Shown here piece by piece: positions 23,343 through 32,368 of a DNA stretch of 64,000 nt. The DNA comes from Erythrobacter sp. (GTDB lineage: Bacteria; Pseudomonadota; Alphaproteobacteria; Sphingomonadales; Sphingomonadaceae): positions 124,001 to 188,000 of the forward strand of contig JAACTC010000009.1 in NCBI GenBank assembly GCA_009993635.1. The letters are read 5' to 3'. The notes under the pieces are model-generated. The model made no database searches. It saw only the letters and a list, made by a program, of their open reading frames with translations, and had not been told where the DNA came from. The position numbers were made by a program, and so were the translations under genes. Each line of letters starts with the position of its first letter. Position 1 is the first letter of the stretch.

Positions 23343-25262
23343 GTGAGTAAAATCCTGTCCTTATACAGGACGTTGCGGCAGTTCATCGCCCCGGCTTCCA
23401 TCCTCGTCGCGCTGCTGGCAAGCCCGGCCGGCGCGCGCTGTATTGGCAGTACCGACCCGGTAATCCAGCGCATGGAGCTGGAGACCGGGCGCAATCCTGC
23501 CGCTGCGGTCGCCCTCATTTCGAAAGAGATTGCCGACACGAATCCGGCCAACCGCCGCCGGCTGACAGAGCTGTACCTCGCCAAGTCGCAGGCGCTCTAC
23601 ATGAGCGGCGCCAGCATGGACCCTGCGCTGGCGAAGGCGCGCGAGATCGGCAGCGGCTACGGCCCGACGGACAACATCGGCATGTATCTGCGCATCAGCG
23701 AGGCTATCGGGAAGGCGGACGCCGCCGAGACCGCAAAGGACCTGCAATCGCTTGCCGGCGGCCTCGACGCGCTTCCCGATGGCAGCCCCGCCAAAACCTG
23801 CCGCGCGACCGATTTTGCCTATTACAATTCGGCCATCGAACGGTCGCGCGAAGCGATGGTATTCGCAGCCCAGGCCTACCGCAACTCGCAGGATCACGCG
23901 GATTCGCCCGAGCGGGCGCAGGCAGCCTCCGTGCTCGCGCTGCTGGTGTCGACGGGGCATGATTTCGAATACGCCGACAGATTGCATTCGGAAGCCTATG
24001 CGATCCAGCGGAAGCACGACCTGCACGATCTCGCCGCCAACGAGCTGGTTTTGCGCGGTTACACGCACCTCGATCGCGGAGACTGGCGGGGCGCGCTGAC
24101 CGATTTCGAGACCTCGGCCCGCGAGGCGCGCGGGTTCGGCAACCAGTATGCGGTCGATTTCGCCTTGCTGGGCGTGTGCGAGGCGGCGCTGAAGGGCGAT
24201 CTGACGCAGCGGGCTGCGCCTGCCTGCGAACGCGCCTATGAAGGCCTGAGCGGCCCCGACGAATGGACGAATGTCCCGGCGACTACCTTCATGGCCAGAT
24301 TCCTGGTTGCCGAAGGCCAGGCAGGCCGGGCGCTGCAGCTGCTCGATCCCCTGGTGGCAAACGGCAAGGGCTCGGTCGCCTCCGAGATCTGGATCGAGGC
24401 GCTGGAAACGCGTGCGCAGGCCCTCGCCCAGCTGGGGCGCAGCGCAGCGGCCTACGCCATGATGCGCGATGCGCACGAGGAATCGGAAGACTATTTCGAC
24501 CGCGAATTGCAGAGCGGCGTGGCGGCGCTTCGGACGCGGTTTCAGACCGAGGAACTGCAAAAGCGGCTCACCGCCGAGGAACGCGCGAGCGATAGGCGCC
24601 TGCGGCTCGCGGTTGCGGTGATCGTCGGTTCGGCCACCACGCTGGCGCTTCTGGGCACGCTGATCTTCTTCCTGCTGCGGCACCGTCGCCGTTTCCGCCG
24701 TCTGGCGATGACCGACCCGCTGACCGGGCTCGCCAACCGCCGCGCAACCTTGCGCAAGGCGGACGAGGCGTTGCGCACGGCCGGATCGGCGCGACCGCGG
24801 GCCGCCTTCGCGCTGATCGATATCGATCACTTCAAATGGTGCAACGACACCTTCGGCCATGATGCGGGGGACCAGGTGCTCAGCCAGTTCGCCCGCGTGC
24901 TGGAGCGATGCATTCGCCCGGCCGACATCGTCGGGCGCTGGGGCGGGGAGGAATTCCTCGTCGTGCTGCCCGCCACCGGTCTGGAAGAGGCACGGGACAT
25001 CATCGAACGCGCGCGCGCCGAAGCCGCGACACTGGTGTTCGATTTCGCGCCCGGTTACCGCCTCCAGTTCAGCGCGGGTATCGCCGCGCCCGGCGAGACG
25101 GACGATCTGGTGGATGCGTGCATCAAACTGGCCGACCGCCGCCTGTATGCGGCGAAGGACATGGGCCGGAACCAGACTTGCATCGCGGGCAGGCAAACGC
25201 AGGCGCAGGCCGCTGCGCGTGCCCAGGCGGCCTCGCAGGTTTCCTCGCCGCAAGCGGCCTGA
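23343..25262 (+). CDS. TPR-type sensor with C-terminal GGDEF diguanylate cyclase
   Basis: A 639-aa protein that would make cyclic di-GMP. A GTG start (23343) gives a signal peptide ending SPAGARC, then an alpha-helical repeat region of TPR type in the periplasm from about 40 to 415. A membrane helix spans about 421-445, then a short cytoplasmic linker of basic residues, then a GGDEF domain. The active site is GGEEF at 534-538, and the RxxD inhibitory site is RPAD at 525-528, so product feedback is expected. A Gln/Ala-rich tail of about 25 residues follows. The sensed ligand is unknown. The next gene is convergent, 9 bp away. Confidence 0.9.
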   Translation: MSKILSLYRTLRQFIAPASILVALLASPAGARCIGSTDPVIQRMELETGRNPAAAVALISKEIADTNPANRRRLTELYLAKSQALYMSGASMDPALAKAREIGSGYGPTDNIGMYLRISEAIGKADAAETAKDLQSLAGGLDALPDGSPAKTCRATDFAYYNSAIERSREAMVFAAQAYRNSQDHADSPERAQAASVLALLVSTGHDFEYADRLHSEAYAIQRKHDLHDLAANELVLRGYTHLDRGDWRGALTDFETSAREARGFGNQYAVDFALLGVCEAALKGDLTQRAAPACERAYEGLSGPDEWTNVPATTFMARFLVAEGQAGRALQLLDPLVANGKGSVASEIWIEALETRAQALAQLGRSAAAYAMMRDAHEESEDYFDRELQSGVAALRTRFQTEELQKRLTAEERASDRRLRLAVAVIVGSATTLALLGTLIFFLLRHRRRFRRLAMTDPLTGLANRRATLRKADEALRTAGSARPRAAFALIDIDHFKWCNDTFGHDAGDQVLSQFARVLERCIRPADIVGRWGGEEFLVVLPATGLEEARDIIERARAEAATLVFDFAPGYRLQFSAGIAAPGETDDLVDACIKLADRRLYAAKDMGRNQTCIAGRQTQAQAAARAQAASQVSSPQAA

Positions 25263-25271
25263 CGGCCTGTG

Positions 25272-26285
25272 TCAGCCCCAGGCGCGAATTCTCCAGTACG
25301 GATTGTCGAACTGGATCGTGAGAAGCCAGTCGCCCGTTTTGCTCCAAAGCTCGACATGGCTCAGCGAAACGCCGGCAAGTGGCTCCTGCGCAATGTCGCG
25401 ATTGCCCATTGCCACGAGAGAATGAAACGCTGGTAACAGCGCGGTGTGGGGCATCAGCACGTAGGGCGATCCAACTTTGTTGTGCGGCACCCCGTACATG
25501 CCCACCGTTGCGACCAGCGTCACATCCGCGTCGCAGCGCGCCTCCACGAATTCGTTCACCATCGCCTGCAAGCCGTCGATATCGCCCGGATCGACGATCT
25601 TGCGCAGGGTCTCCTTCTCGCTTCCGTGGGTGTCGTTATAGACATGCCGCGGCCGGCGCGGACGGCGGGGGTCGTCGTCGCGGATCAGCTCGTACCCGAT
25701 ACCCAGTTCGGTGAGCGTTTCGGGCAGCGGAGAGGCAAAGAGCTGCGCCATCGCATCACGGCGGGCGATTTCTTCCGCCGACAATTCGGGCGGAAGGGCG
25801 AGCTGCGCGACATTATCGCGGGAAAGTTCGATCAACCAGTTCTCGGGATAGCCGGTGATCCAGATCGTCCAACCGAAATCGAGCAGGACGTCGAGATTCG
25901 CAATCGCATCGCCTGCCTTCAGCGAAACGTGGGTTTCGAAGCCGCTGTCGTAATTGAACCGGATGAGAGTGTCCGGGCCGGTCGCCTGCTCGATCATCCG
26001 CTTGATTACGTCGATCCGCTTCTGCGCGGTGAGCGTGCCCTTCGGGTCGATCTTGTCGTTCAACCAGCAGTGATCGCTGTCTGCGGGTGCCGGGCAGTCC
26101 GGCCACCAGATGCCGTTGCCCGACACGCGCAGGTAGGGCGGGGTCCAGATGCCGTCGAAGCGCGGCTCATGCGCTATGCCGCGTGCGGCCAGGCGTGGTA
26201 TGATCGTGCCTTCCACCTTGCGGGGCGGGGCCTCGCGCAGGGCGGCGCGACGCGCTTCCAGCTGTTTGCGCTTGGTGGGGTCCAT
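25272..26285 (-). CDS. Hypothetical protein, unknown family
   Basis: A 337-aa cytosolic protein without signal or membrane segments. I do not recognise the family. A basic N-terminus (MDPTKRKQLEARRAALREAP) is followed by an aromatic-rich region (DGIWTPPYLRVSGNGIWWPDC) and acidic stretches. The C-terminus ends with several Trp residues (WSKTGDWLLTIQFDNPYWRIRAWG), broken here at natural points. Start 26285 was chosen over 26300 because of the Met-Asp-Pro start. It is convergent with the GGDEF gene, and the next gene (nadB) is divergent 171 bp away. Confidence 0.6.
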   Translation of the reverse strand: MDPTKRKQLEARRAALREAPPRKVEGTIIPRLAARGIAHEPRFDGIWTPPYLRVSGNGIWWPDCPAPADSDHCWLNDKIDPKGTLTAQKRIDVIKRMIEQATGPDTLIRFNYDSGFETHVSLKAGDAIANLDVLLDFGWTIWITGYPENWLIELSRDNVAQLALPPELSAEEIARRDAMAQLFASPLPETLTELGIGYELIRDDDPRRPRRPRHVYNDTHGSEKETLRKIVDPGDIDGLQAMVNEFVEARCDADVTLVATVGMYGVPHNKVGSPYVLMPHTALLPAFHSLVAMGNRDIAQEPLAGVSLSHVELWSKTGDWLLTIQFDNPYWRIRAWG

Positions 26286-26456
26286 GCGTCCCTTGCACAC
26301 CGCGGCACGGTCCGATTCAAGCGAAAATTATGCGGGGTGGTCGACTGGACTTGCAAAGCCCGAAAGGTCGCGGTCGCCCGGTGCGCGGGCACGGCTCCGG
26401 TGGCAGGCTCGCTTTACGCACTTGCGCGCGCGCGCCGGGGTGTGTTGAAGCGGCGC

Positions 26457-28046
26457 ATGACAACGACCCACCATGATGTACTCGTCATCGGCTCCGGCGC
26501 GGCGGGGCTTACCGCCGCCCTCGCGCTCGCCCAGGAAAAGCGCGTCCTCGTGCTGGCCAAGGGCTCGCTTACCGGGGGGAGCACCGCCTGGGCGCAGGGC
26601 GGGATCGCCGCCGTGCTCGACGCAGGCGACACGTTCGAGGATCACATCCGCGATACGATGGTGGCGGGTGCCGGGCTGAACGACCGCGAGACGGTCGAGT
26701 TCGTGATCGAAGGCGCGCCGCACGCGATCGACCGGCTGATCGAGCTGGGCGTGCCGTTCAACAAGGAAAGCGGCGCGCTGCACCTCACCCGCGAAGGGGG
26801 CCATTCCCACCGCCGCATCGTGCATGTGAACGACGCGACCGGCTGGGCGGTGCAGGAGGCGCTGCTCAAGGCGGCGGAGGCCAATCCCAACATCACCATG
26901 CTGCCGGGGCGTACCTGTGTGGACCTGATCACCGGGCGGCACGAGCTGCGCTATTCGGGTGCGGGGCAGGTGTGGGGCGCCTACGCGCTGAACGAGGAGA
27001 CGGGCGAGGTCGAGGCGCATGTCGCGCGCGCCACCGTGCTGGCGGCGGGCGGGGCGGGGCGCTGCTACCTGTTCTCCACCGCGCCGCGCGGGGCGACCGG
27101 CGATGGCATCGCGATGGCGTGGCGTGCGGGCGCGCGCGTGTCGAACATGGAGATGATGCAGTTCCACCCGACGTGTCTCTACAACCTGGAGGTCAAGAAC
27201 TTCCTCGTGACCGAGGCGGTGCGGGGCGAGGGTGGGCGCCTGTTCAACCCGCGCACCGGCGAACGGTTCATGGAACAGTACGACCCGGAACGCATGGAGC
27301 TGGCCCCGCGCGATGTCGTGGCCCGCGCGATCGATGCCGAGATCAAGCGATTCGGGCTGGACTATGTCCATCTCGATATCAGCCACCAGCCGGCGGACTT
27401 CGTGCGCGAGCATTTCCCCACGATTCACGAAAAGCTGCTGGGGCTGGGCATCGATATGACCACGCAGCCGATCCCGGTGGTGCCCGCCCAGCACTATACT
27501 TGCGGCGGGGTGTTGGTGGATCTGTTCGCCCGTACCGACCTGCCGGGCCTGTGGGCGGCGGGCGAATGCACCGAAAGCGGGCTGCACGGCGCCAACCGCC
27601 TTGCCTCCAACAGCCTGCTCGAATGCTTCGTGTTCGGCGAGGCTGCGGCGCGCGACATCCTGGCGATGTGGGACGAGCTGGACGCGCCGCCGGAGATCCG
27701 TCCGTGGGACGCGAGCCGGGTGACCGATTCGGACGAAGCCGTGGTCATCAAGCAGAACTGGACCGAAATCCGCCGCTTCATGTGGAACTATGTCGGCATC
27801 GTGCGCACGACCAAGCGGCTCGAACGTGCGGCCAACCGCATTCGCCTGCTGCAGACCGAGGTTGAGGATTATTACGGATCGTTCCGCGTCACGACCGATC
27901 TGATCGAACTGCGCAACCTGTTGCAGGCCGCAGAGCTGATCGTGCGCTGCGCGCTCGAACGCACGGAAAGCCGGGGGCTACACTTCACGCTCGACCATCC
28001 GCAGACCGATCCGATCGCGCGCGACACGGTGCTGCTGCCGCGCTGA
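26457..28046 (+). CDS. nadB: L-aspartate oxidase
   Basis: The first enzyme of de novo NAD synthesis, which oxidises L-aspartate to iminoaspartate with FAD. The 529-aa chain begins with VLVIGSGAAGLTAALALA (FAD-binding GxGxxG), then GGSTAWAQGGIAA. The succinate dehydrogenase-like flavoprotein core is shown by HREGGHSHRRI-type histidines (here TREGGHSHRRIVH) and by LTPRDVVARAI-like (here LAPRDVVARAI). HYTCGGV and GLHGANRLASNSLLECFVFG are also present. The long upstream frame to 25446 is spurious. nadA and nadC are not adjacent, so the pathway genes are scattered. Confidence 0.95.
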   Translation: MTTTHHDVLVIGSGAAGLTAALALAQEKRVLVLAKGSLTGGSTAWAQGGIAAVLDAGDTFEDHIRDTMVAGAGLNDRETVEFVIEGAPHAIDRLIELGVPFNKESGALHLTREGGHSHRRIVHVNDATGWAVQEALLKAAEANPNITMLPGRTCVDLITGRHELRYSGAGQVWGAYALNEETGEVEAHVARATVLAAGGAGRCYLFSTAPRGATGDGIAMAWRAGARVSNMEMMQFHPTCLYNLEVKNFLVTEAVRGEGGRLFNPRTGERFMEQYDPERMELAPRDVVARAIDAEIKRFGLDYVHLDISHQPADFVREHFPTIHEKLLGLGIDMTTQPIPVVPAQHYTCGGVLVDLFARTDLPGLWAAGECTESGLHGANRLASNSLLECFVFGEAAARDILAMWDELDAPPEIRPWDASRVTDSDEAVVIKQNWTEIRRFMWNYVGIVRTTKRLERAANRIRLLQTEVEDYYGSFRVTTDLIELRNLLQAAELIVRCALERTESRGLHFTLDHPQTDPIARDTVLLPR

Positions 28047-28144
28047 GCTTTATAACAATTGCTAATTATGGCCGAATCGCGGCGCCCAGCCATTGGTGGG
28101 GTGAGCCGCCCATCGGGGCGGATGCAACAGAGGACATTGTTTCT

Positions 28145-28426
28145 ATGAAGAAGATCGCACTTTTCGCCGCCCTTCCCGTTGCCGCCCTCGCGCTGAGCGC
28201 CTGTGGCGAAGACAGCGCCGTCGAAGAACGCGGCGACCAGCTTGAAGAGCGTGCCGACGCCGTCGAAGATTACGGCGACGACCAGGCTGCCGCCATGGAA
28301 GAGCGCGCCGACGAAGCGCCGACCGACGCGCAGGAAGACGCGCTGAACGCCCGCGCCGAAGAAATCGACGATATCGGCGACGAACGCGCCGACGCGCTGA
28401 ACGAGCGCGCCGACGAAATGGAATAA
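28145..28426 (+). CDS. Small coiled-coil lipoprotein with ERADE-type repeats
   Basis: A 93-aa protein with a signal peptide and lipobox LSAC (Cys20). The mature part is almost all Glu, Asp, Ala, Arg and Asn, with a recurring EERADE/ERADAL motif (residues 28-35, 51-56, 71-76, 82-93). It should form a charged helix or coiled coil like Lpp-type or small stress lipoproteins, tethered to the envelope. The hydrophobic positions of Lpp heptads are sparse, so a single charged helix is also possible. An intrinsic terminator follows 43 bases after the stop, so it is probably a monocistronic transcript. Confidence 0.8.
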   Translation: MKKIALFAALPVAALALSACGEDSAVEERGDQLEERADAVEDYGDDQAAAMEERADEAPTDAQEDALNARAEEIDDIGDERADALNERADEME

Positions 28427-28469
28427 GCTTTCCGCGAATCGGCATGTCCGGCCCGCCGGACGCCAGGAA

Positions 28470-28500
28470 GGCCCTCGCCACCCGCGCGAGGGCCTTTTTT
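28470..28500 (+). terminator. Rho-independent terminator
   Basis: Perfect 9-bp stem GGCCCTCGC/GCGAGGGCC (28470-28478 and 28486-28494), a 7-nt loop and a run of six T (28495-28500). It ends the transcript of the repeat-rich lipoprotein gene. Confidence 0.9.
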
Positions 28501-28947
28501 CGTGGCCTGCTGCGAGCGGTTTTGCAGCCCCCGCCCCACCAATTTGCCGGTCAGCATATTTTTGCACAGTTTGGTGGTCGACGATCGCCGCGCGCGAATC
28601 GGCTTGGCTGTTGGTTTTGCCGTCTCGTCCAGACTCTTTGGAAAACCATTTCAGCCCATTTTGGCCCGCTGCGCCCTTGCGCCGCACGGCCTGCTGATTC
28701 ATGTTCTCACTCTTCGCGACGCGGATGATCACCGGAGCCGATGCTCGGCCATTCGGGACGCAGGGGAACTGCCGGGGGCGCACCGCAAGGTTCATCCTCT
28801 GCCGCGTGCCTTTGCGTGATGAACCGGGATTTTTCCGTGAGACAGCGTGTTACCGGCAAGGACGTACGCCGGGTGCGAAGATCTATTCGAGGCATGGGGC
28901 GGGTAAGGCACTCACCCCATCCGGCAGATGTTAAATAGGGGCGGGTT
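28501..28947. other. Intergenic region upstream of nrdA
   Basis: These 447 bases lie between the terminator and nrdA. A 7-bp dyad CCACCAA/TTGGTGG (28536-28542 and 28571-28577) is visible, with 28 bases between the arms. No NrdR box of the ACACWATATnTWGTGT type and no riboswitch core could be recognised. The small open frames present are not supported by ribosome sites or composition. It presumably holds the nrdA promoter. Confidence 0.5.
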
Positions 28948-31005
28948 ATGGAATTCAGCACTGGCGAAGCCGACATCACGGGCGACGACACGACGCAGCC
29001 CGTAACCGGGCCCACGCGGGCCGAAGCCGCCAAGGCGCAGCGCGAACCCGGCACCAAAGAGGCCGAAGCAAAGGCAATGGACATGGACAAGGACGATCGC
29101 GGATCGGAAGAACTGGTGGCCGGCGCCGCTGCGGATGCGATGGCAAAGGCCGTCGCCGCGAGCGTGGCCGAGGTTCCCGACAGCAAGAAGGTCAACCCGC
29201 GCCGGTTCAACATCGTCACCGATGAATCGCGCGATGCCAACCTGACCGAATTCGGCAAGGAAACGCTGGAGGATCGCTACCTCCTGCCGGGCGAAAACTA
29301 TCAGGATCTGTTCGCGCGCGTCGCCGATGCCTACGCGGACGATCAGGATCACGCGCAGCGGCTGTACGATTACATCTCGAACCTGTGGTTCATGCCCGCA
29401 ACGCCCGTGCTGTCGAACGGCGGCACCGCGCGCGGCCTGCCGATCTCGTGCTATCTCAACTCGGTCGAGGACAGCCTCAATGGCATCGTCGATACCTGGA
29501 ACGAGAACGTGTGGCTTGCCTCCAAGGGCGGCGGCATCGGCACCTATTGGGGCAATGTGCGCGGGATCGGCGAGCCGGTCGGCCTCAACGGCAAGACCAG
29601 CGGGATCATTCCCTTCGTGCGTGTGATGGACAGCCTGACTCTGGCCATTTCGCAGGGGTCGCTGCGGCGCGGATCGGCGGCGTGCTATATCGACATCAAC
29701 CACCCGGAGATCGAGGAATTCCTCGAAATTCGTAAACCCAGCGGCGATTTCAACCGCAAGGCGCTGAACCTGCACCACGGCGTGCTGGTCACCGACGAGT
29801 TCATGGAAAAGGTTCGCGCCGGCGAGGAATTCGACCTCGTTTCGCCGCGCGACGGCTCCGTCCGCAAGACGGTGGATGCGCGCAGCCTGTTCCAGAAGCT
29901 GGTCGAGACGCGGCTGGCCACCGGCGAGCCCTACATCGTGTTCTCCGACACGGTGAACCGCATGATGCCGAAGCACCACCGCGATCTGGGCCTGAAGGTT
30001 TCCACCTCCAACCTGTGCAGCGAAATCACGCTGCCCACGGGGCGCGACCACTTGGGCAACGACCGCACGGCGGTGTGCTGCCTCAGCTCGCTCAACCTCG
30101 AAAAATGGGACGAGTGGAACACCGACAAGCAGTTCATCGAGGATGTGATGCGCATGCTCGACAACGTCCTGCAGGATTACATCGACCGCGCTCCGCCCGA
30201 AATGGCGCGCGCCAAGTATTCCGCCGCGCGCGAACGCAGCGTGGGCATGGGCGTGATGGGCTTCCACTCCTTCCTGCAGAGCAAGAACCTGCCGCTTGAA
30301 GGGCCGCTGGCCAAGGCGTGGAACATCAAGATGTTCCAGCACATCAGCACCGCCGCGAACGAGGCATCGATGATGCTCGCGCACGAGCGCGGGCCGTGCC
30401 CCGATGCGGAAGAAATGGGCGCGATGGAGCGGTTCAGCTGCAAGATGGCGATCGCGCCGACCGCGTCGATCAGCATCATCTGCGGCGGCACCTCTGCCTG
30501 CATCGAACCGATCCCGGCGAACATCTACACGCACAAGACGCTGTCGGGCAGCTTCATCGTGAAGAACCCGTACCTGCAGGAACTGCTCGCGAAGAAGAGC
30601 AAGGATTCCACCAATGTTTGGAATTCAATCCTGGAGCGCGGCGGCAGCGTGGCGCACCTCGACTTCCTGACGCCGGAGGAAAAGGCGGTCTACAAGACCA
30701 GCTTCGAGATCGACCAACGCTGGCTGCTCGAATTCGCGGCCGACCGTTCGCCGATGATCGACCAGGCGCAGAGCCTCAACCTCTTCATCCCCGCCGATGT
30801 CGACAAGTGGGATCTGATGATGCTGCACTTCCACGCGTGGGAGAAGAAGATCAAATCGCTCTACTACCTGCGCTCCAAGAGCGTGCAGCGCGCAGGCTTC
30901 GCCGGCGGTGTGGAGGCGGACAACACCTCCGAAGCGGCGAAGTACGAACTGGCGGTTGGGACGGGCGAACAGACCGACTACGAGGAATGCCTCGCCTGTC
31001 AGTAG
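28948..31005 (+). CDS. nrdA: Class I ribonucleoside-diphosphate reductase, large (alpha) subunit
   Basis: Reduces NDPs to dNDPs with the radical generated by the NrdB subunit. The catalytic triad is Asn355-Cys357-Glu359 (NLCSEI), with the redox pair Cys168 (ISCYL) and Cys377 or Cys378 (AVCCLSS). Radical-transfer tyrosines are Y639-Y640, and the C-terminal CxxC is C681-C684 (ECLACQ). At 685 aa it is much shorter than E. coli NrdA. It has no ATP-cone domain. Instead the first ~85 residues are low-complexity and rich in Ala, Glu, Asp and Lys. ATG 28948 has AGGGGCGGG upstream, so the long N-terminus is probably real. nrdB lies 2.25 kb downstream, not adjacent. Confidence 0.95.
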   Translation: MEFSTGEADITGDDTTQPVTGPTRAEAAKAQREPGTKEAEAKAMDMDKDDRGSEELVAGAAADAMAKAVAASVAEVPDSKKVNPRRFNIVTDESRDANLTEFGKETLEDRYLLPGENYQDLFARVADAYADDQDHAQRLYDYISNLWFMPATPVLSNGGTARGLPISCYLNSVEDSLNGIVDTWNENVWLASKGGGIGTYWGNVRGIGEPVGLNGKTSGIIPFVRVMDSLTLAISQGSLRRGSAACYIDINHPEIEEFLEIRKPSGDFNRKALNLHHGVLVTDEFMEKVRAGEEFDLVSPRDGSVRKTVDARSLFQKLVETRLATGEPYIVFSDTVNRMMPKHHRDLGLKVSTSNLCSEITLPTGRDHLGNDRTAVCCLSSLNLEKWDEWNTDKQFIEDVMRMLDNVLQDYIDRAPPEMARAKYSAARERSVGMGVMGFHSFLQSKNLPLEGPLAKAWNIKMFQHISTAANEASMMLAHERGPCPDAEEMGAMERFSCKMAIAPTASISIICGGTSACIEPIPANIYTHKTLSGSFIVKNPYLQELLAKKSKDSTNVWNSILERGGSVAHLDFLTPEEKAVYKTSFEIDQRWLLEFAADRSPMIDQAQSLNLFIPADVDKWDLMMLHFHAWEKKIKSLYYLRSKSVQRAGFAGGVEADNTSEAAKYELAVGTGEQTDYEECLACQ

Positions 31006-31032
31006 GGGCGCGTGCATTGCGCGTGATCGGGA

Positions 31033-31052
31033 GGCCCGCAAAGACGCGGGCC
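31033..31052 (+). terminator. GC hairpin downstream of nrdA
   Basis: GGCCCGC (31033-31039) and GCGGGCC (31046-31052) pair perfectly around a 6-nt AAAGAC loop. There is no T-tract. The stem is identical to that of the hairpin after sdaA. Confidence 0.5.
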
Positions 31053-31232
31053 GACCGTGCCAGCCCTCCCGCCCGCCATCGCGGATGAACGGACCACAGG
31101 AACTGGGACTGCGGTTTTTCCGGACTGTCTTGCAGGGTGGTCGATCGTCAGTTCCCAAGTCGTGCCAGCCCGATACTTGCACGATGGCGTTGGGCCGGTA
31201 AGTTTCCTCCCGCTCGAAGTGAGGGAGGGATC

Positions 31233-32030
31233 ATGAGCAATACGACGACTGGAAAGACCCGCCTGGCGATTGCTGCCGGGCTGGCGCTGGCACCGCTTGC
31301 GCCCGGATACGCACCGGCAGCCGCGCAGGAGCCTGACTACGAGTTCGCCGATGTCCTGGCGCCGTATTATGCTGCCGCGCCGCAGGAAGACATCCTCGAT
31401 CTCAAGCTCGGCATGAACGTCGACCAGGTGCTGCTCACGCTGGCGCATCATGGTTTCGAGGTGAAGGGAGACAGCCTCGGGCGGACCGCGCTGGGTCGCG
31501 GTGCCATGCGTTACCTCGAGGCGCGGCGGCCTCACGAAGGCACGCGCCCGGCTTACGAGCGGATCCTGATATTCTTCGATTTCAGCGAGAATCCACGGGT
31601 GCTCGCAGTCCATCGGGAAAGCTCCTACCGACGCGACCACTACCCCGCCTACACCACGGTGATGGACGCGCTGCTCCAGAAATATGGCGACGCGCCGGTT
31701 TATGACACGCGCAAAGGCGAGGTGATGGGCGCGTGGTTCCCCAAGAAACTGCCGCGCAGATGCGGCCCGATGCGCAACAATTTCCGTTATTTCCGCGCCC
31801 CGCAGGATATCGAGCAGCACGAAGGCTGCTATTGGGGCCTCGTGGTCAAGGTGGGCTTCCAGCGCAGCGTGGCGGGCCGTCCGGTCGAATATACCCGCAG
31901 CTTCTTGCTCGATACGCGCATTCTCGATGCGAATTACAAGGAAACATGGCGGCTCGCGAAGGAGCAGGCGGATCAGCGCGAACGCCAGCGGCAGGAAAAT
32001 ACGCGCGCCAACCCCGCAGCCGAGTTCTGA
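31233..32030 (+). CDS. Hypothetical exported protein
   Basis: A 265-aa protein with a signal peptide of about 31 residues (to PAAAQ). I do not recognise a family. The mature part has an early LKLGMNVDQVLLTLAHHGFEV segment, which resembles the helix-turn shape of small SmpA/OmlA-like domains. It also has about two cysteines (CGP and CYW) and an Arg/Gln/Glu-rich C-terminal tail that looks helical. The start 31233 follows a strong GAGGGAGGGA site, whereas the frame extends to 31137. It is convergent with the DUF2171 gene, with a bidirectional-looking hairpin between them. Confidence 0.7.
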   Translation: MSNTTTGKTRLAIAAGLALAPLAPGYAPAAAQEPDYEFADVLAPYYAAAPQEDILDLKLGMNVDQVLLTLAHHGFEVKGDSLGRTALGRGAMRYLEARRPHEGTRPAYERILIFFDFSENPRVLAVHRESSYRRDHYPAYTTVMDALLQKYGDAPVYDTRKGEVMGAWFPKKLPRRCGPMRNNFRYFRAPQDIEQHEGCYWGLVVKVGFQRSVAGRPVEYTRSFLLDTRILDANYKETWRLAKEQADQRERQRQENTRANPAAEF

Positions 32031-32044
32031 TCGCATCGCACACG

Positions 32045-32078
32045 AAAAACCCCGGCGCGCCGCGTGGGCGGGCCGGGG
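32045..32078 (-). terminator. Rho-independent terminator of the DUF2171 gene
   Basis: Read on the minus strand it is CCCCGGC, a 15-nt interior, GCCGGGG and then five T (the five A at 32045-32049 on the plus strand). It lies 48 bases past the DUF2171 stop, between two convergent genes, and may act for both. Confidence 0.8.
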
Positions 32079-32125
32079 TCTTGCGTATCGAACCGCCGGA
32101 GCGGCCCGATCCTGTCGAAGCGCGG

Positions 32126-32368
32126 TTACGCGGCGGTCGTCGCCTTGTTGCCGAGGCCGACGGGCAGCGGAGTGCCTTCCTTCAGCACGATGCGGTTGTC
32201 TTCCAGCTTGTCCACCGCGTCGAGTGCGATGAAGTGGTGCTGGTCGTCCATCGCGTCGGACTTGGTCAGCTTGATGCGCTCGTCTTCCACTTCGTCGACC
32301 GTGCCGACGTGCTGGCCGGTGGTGTCGACGATTTCCATGTGTTCCTTGATGCGAATCTTCTCGAACAT
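32126..32368 (-). CDS. DUF2171 family protein
   Basis: An 80-aa soluble protein that starts MFEKIRIKEHMEIV and has the PRC-barrel-like DUF2171 pattern (GQHVGTVDEVEDERIKL, HFIALDAV). Start 32368 is preferred because GGAG lies 7 bases upstream. The frame runs 30 bases further, to 32398. Function unknown. Related proteins are often induced by stress, but nothing in the sequence here shows this. Confidence 0.82.
   Translation of the reverse strand: MFEKIRIKEHMEIVDTTGQHVGTVDEVEDERIKLTKSDAMDDQHHFIALDAVDKLEDNRIVLKEGTPLPVGLGNKATTAA

Noticed and set aside
25446..26456. 337-residue N-terminal extension of nadB
   Set aside because: The extension is antisense to the gene at 25272-26285. The FAD-binding N-terminus starts at ATG 26457.
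28501..28947. Cobalamin or other riboswitch upstream of nrdA
   Set aside because: No conserved B12-box or other riboswitch core could be found, and the enzyme is class I, which does not need B12.
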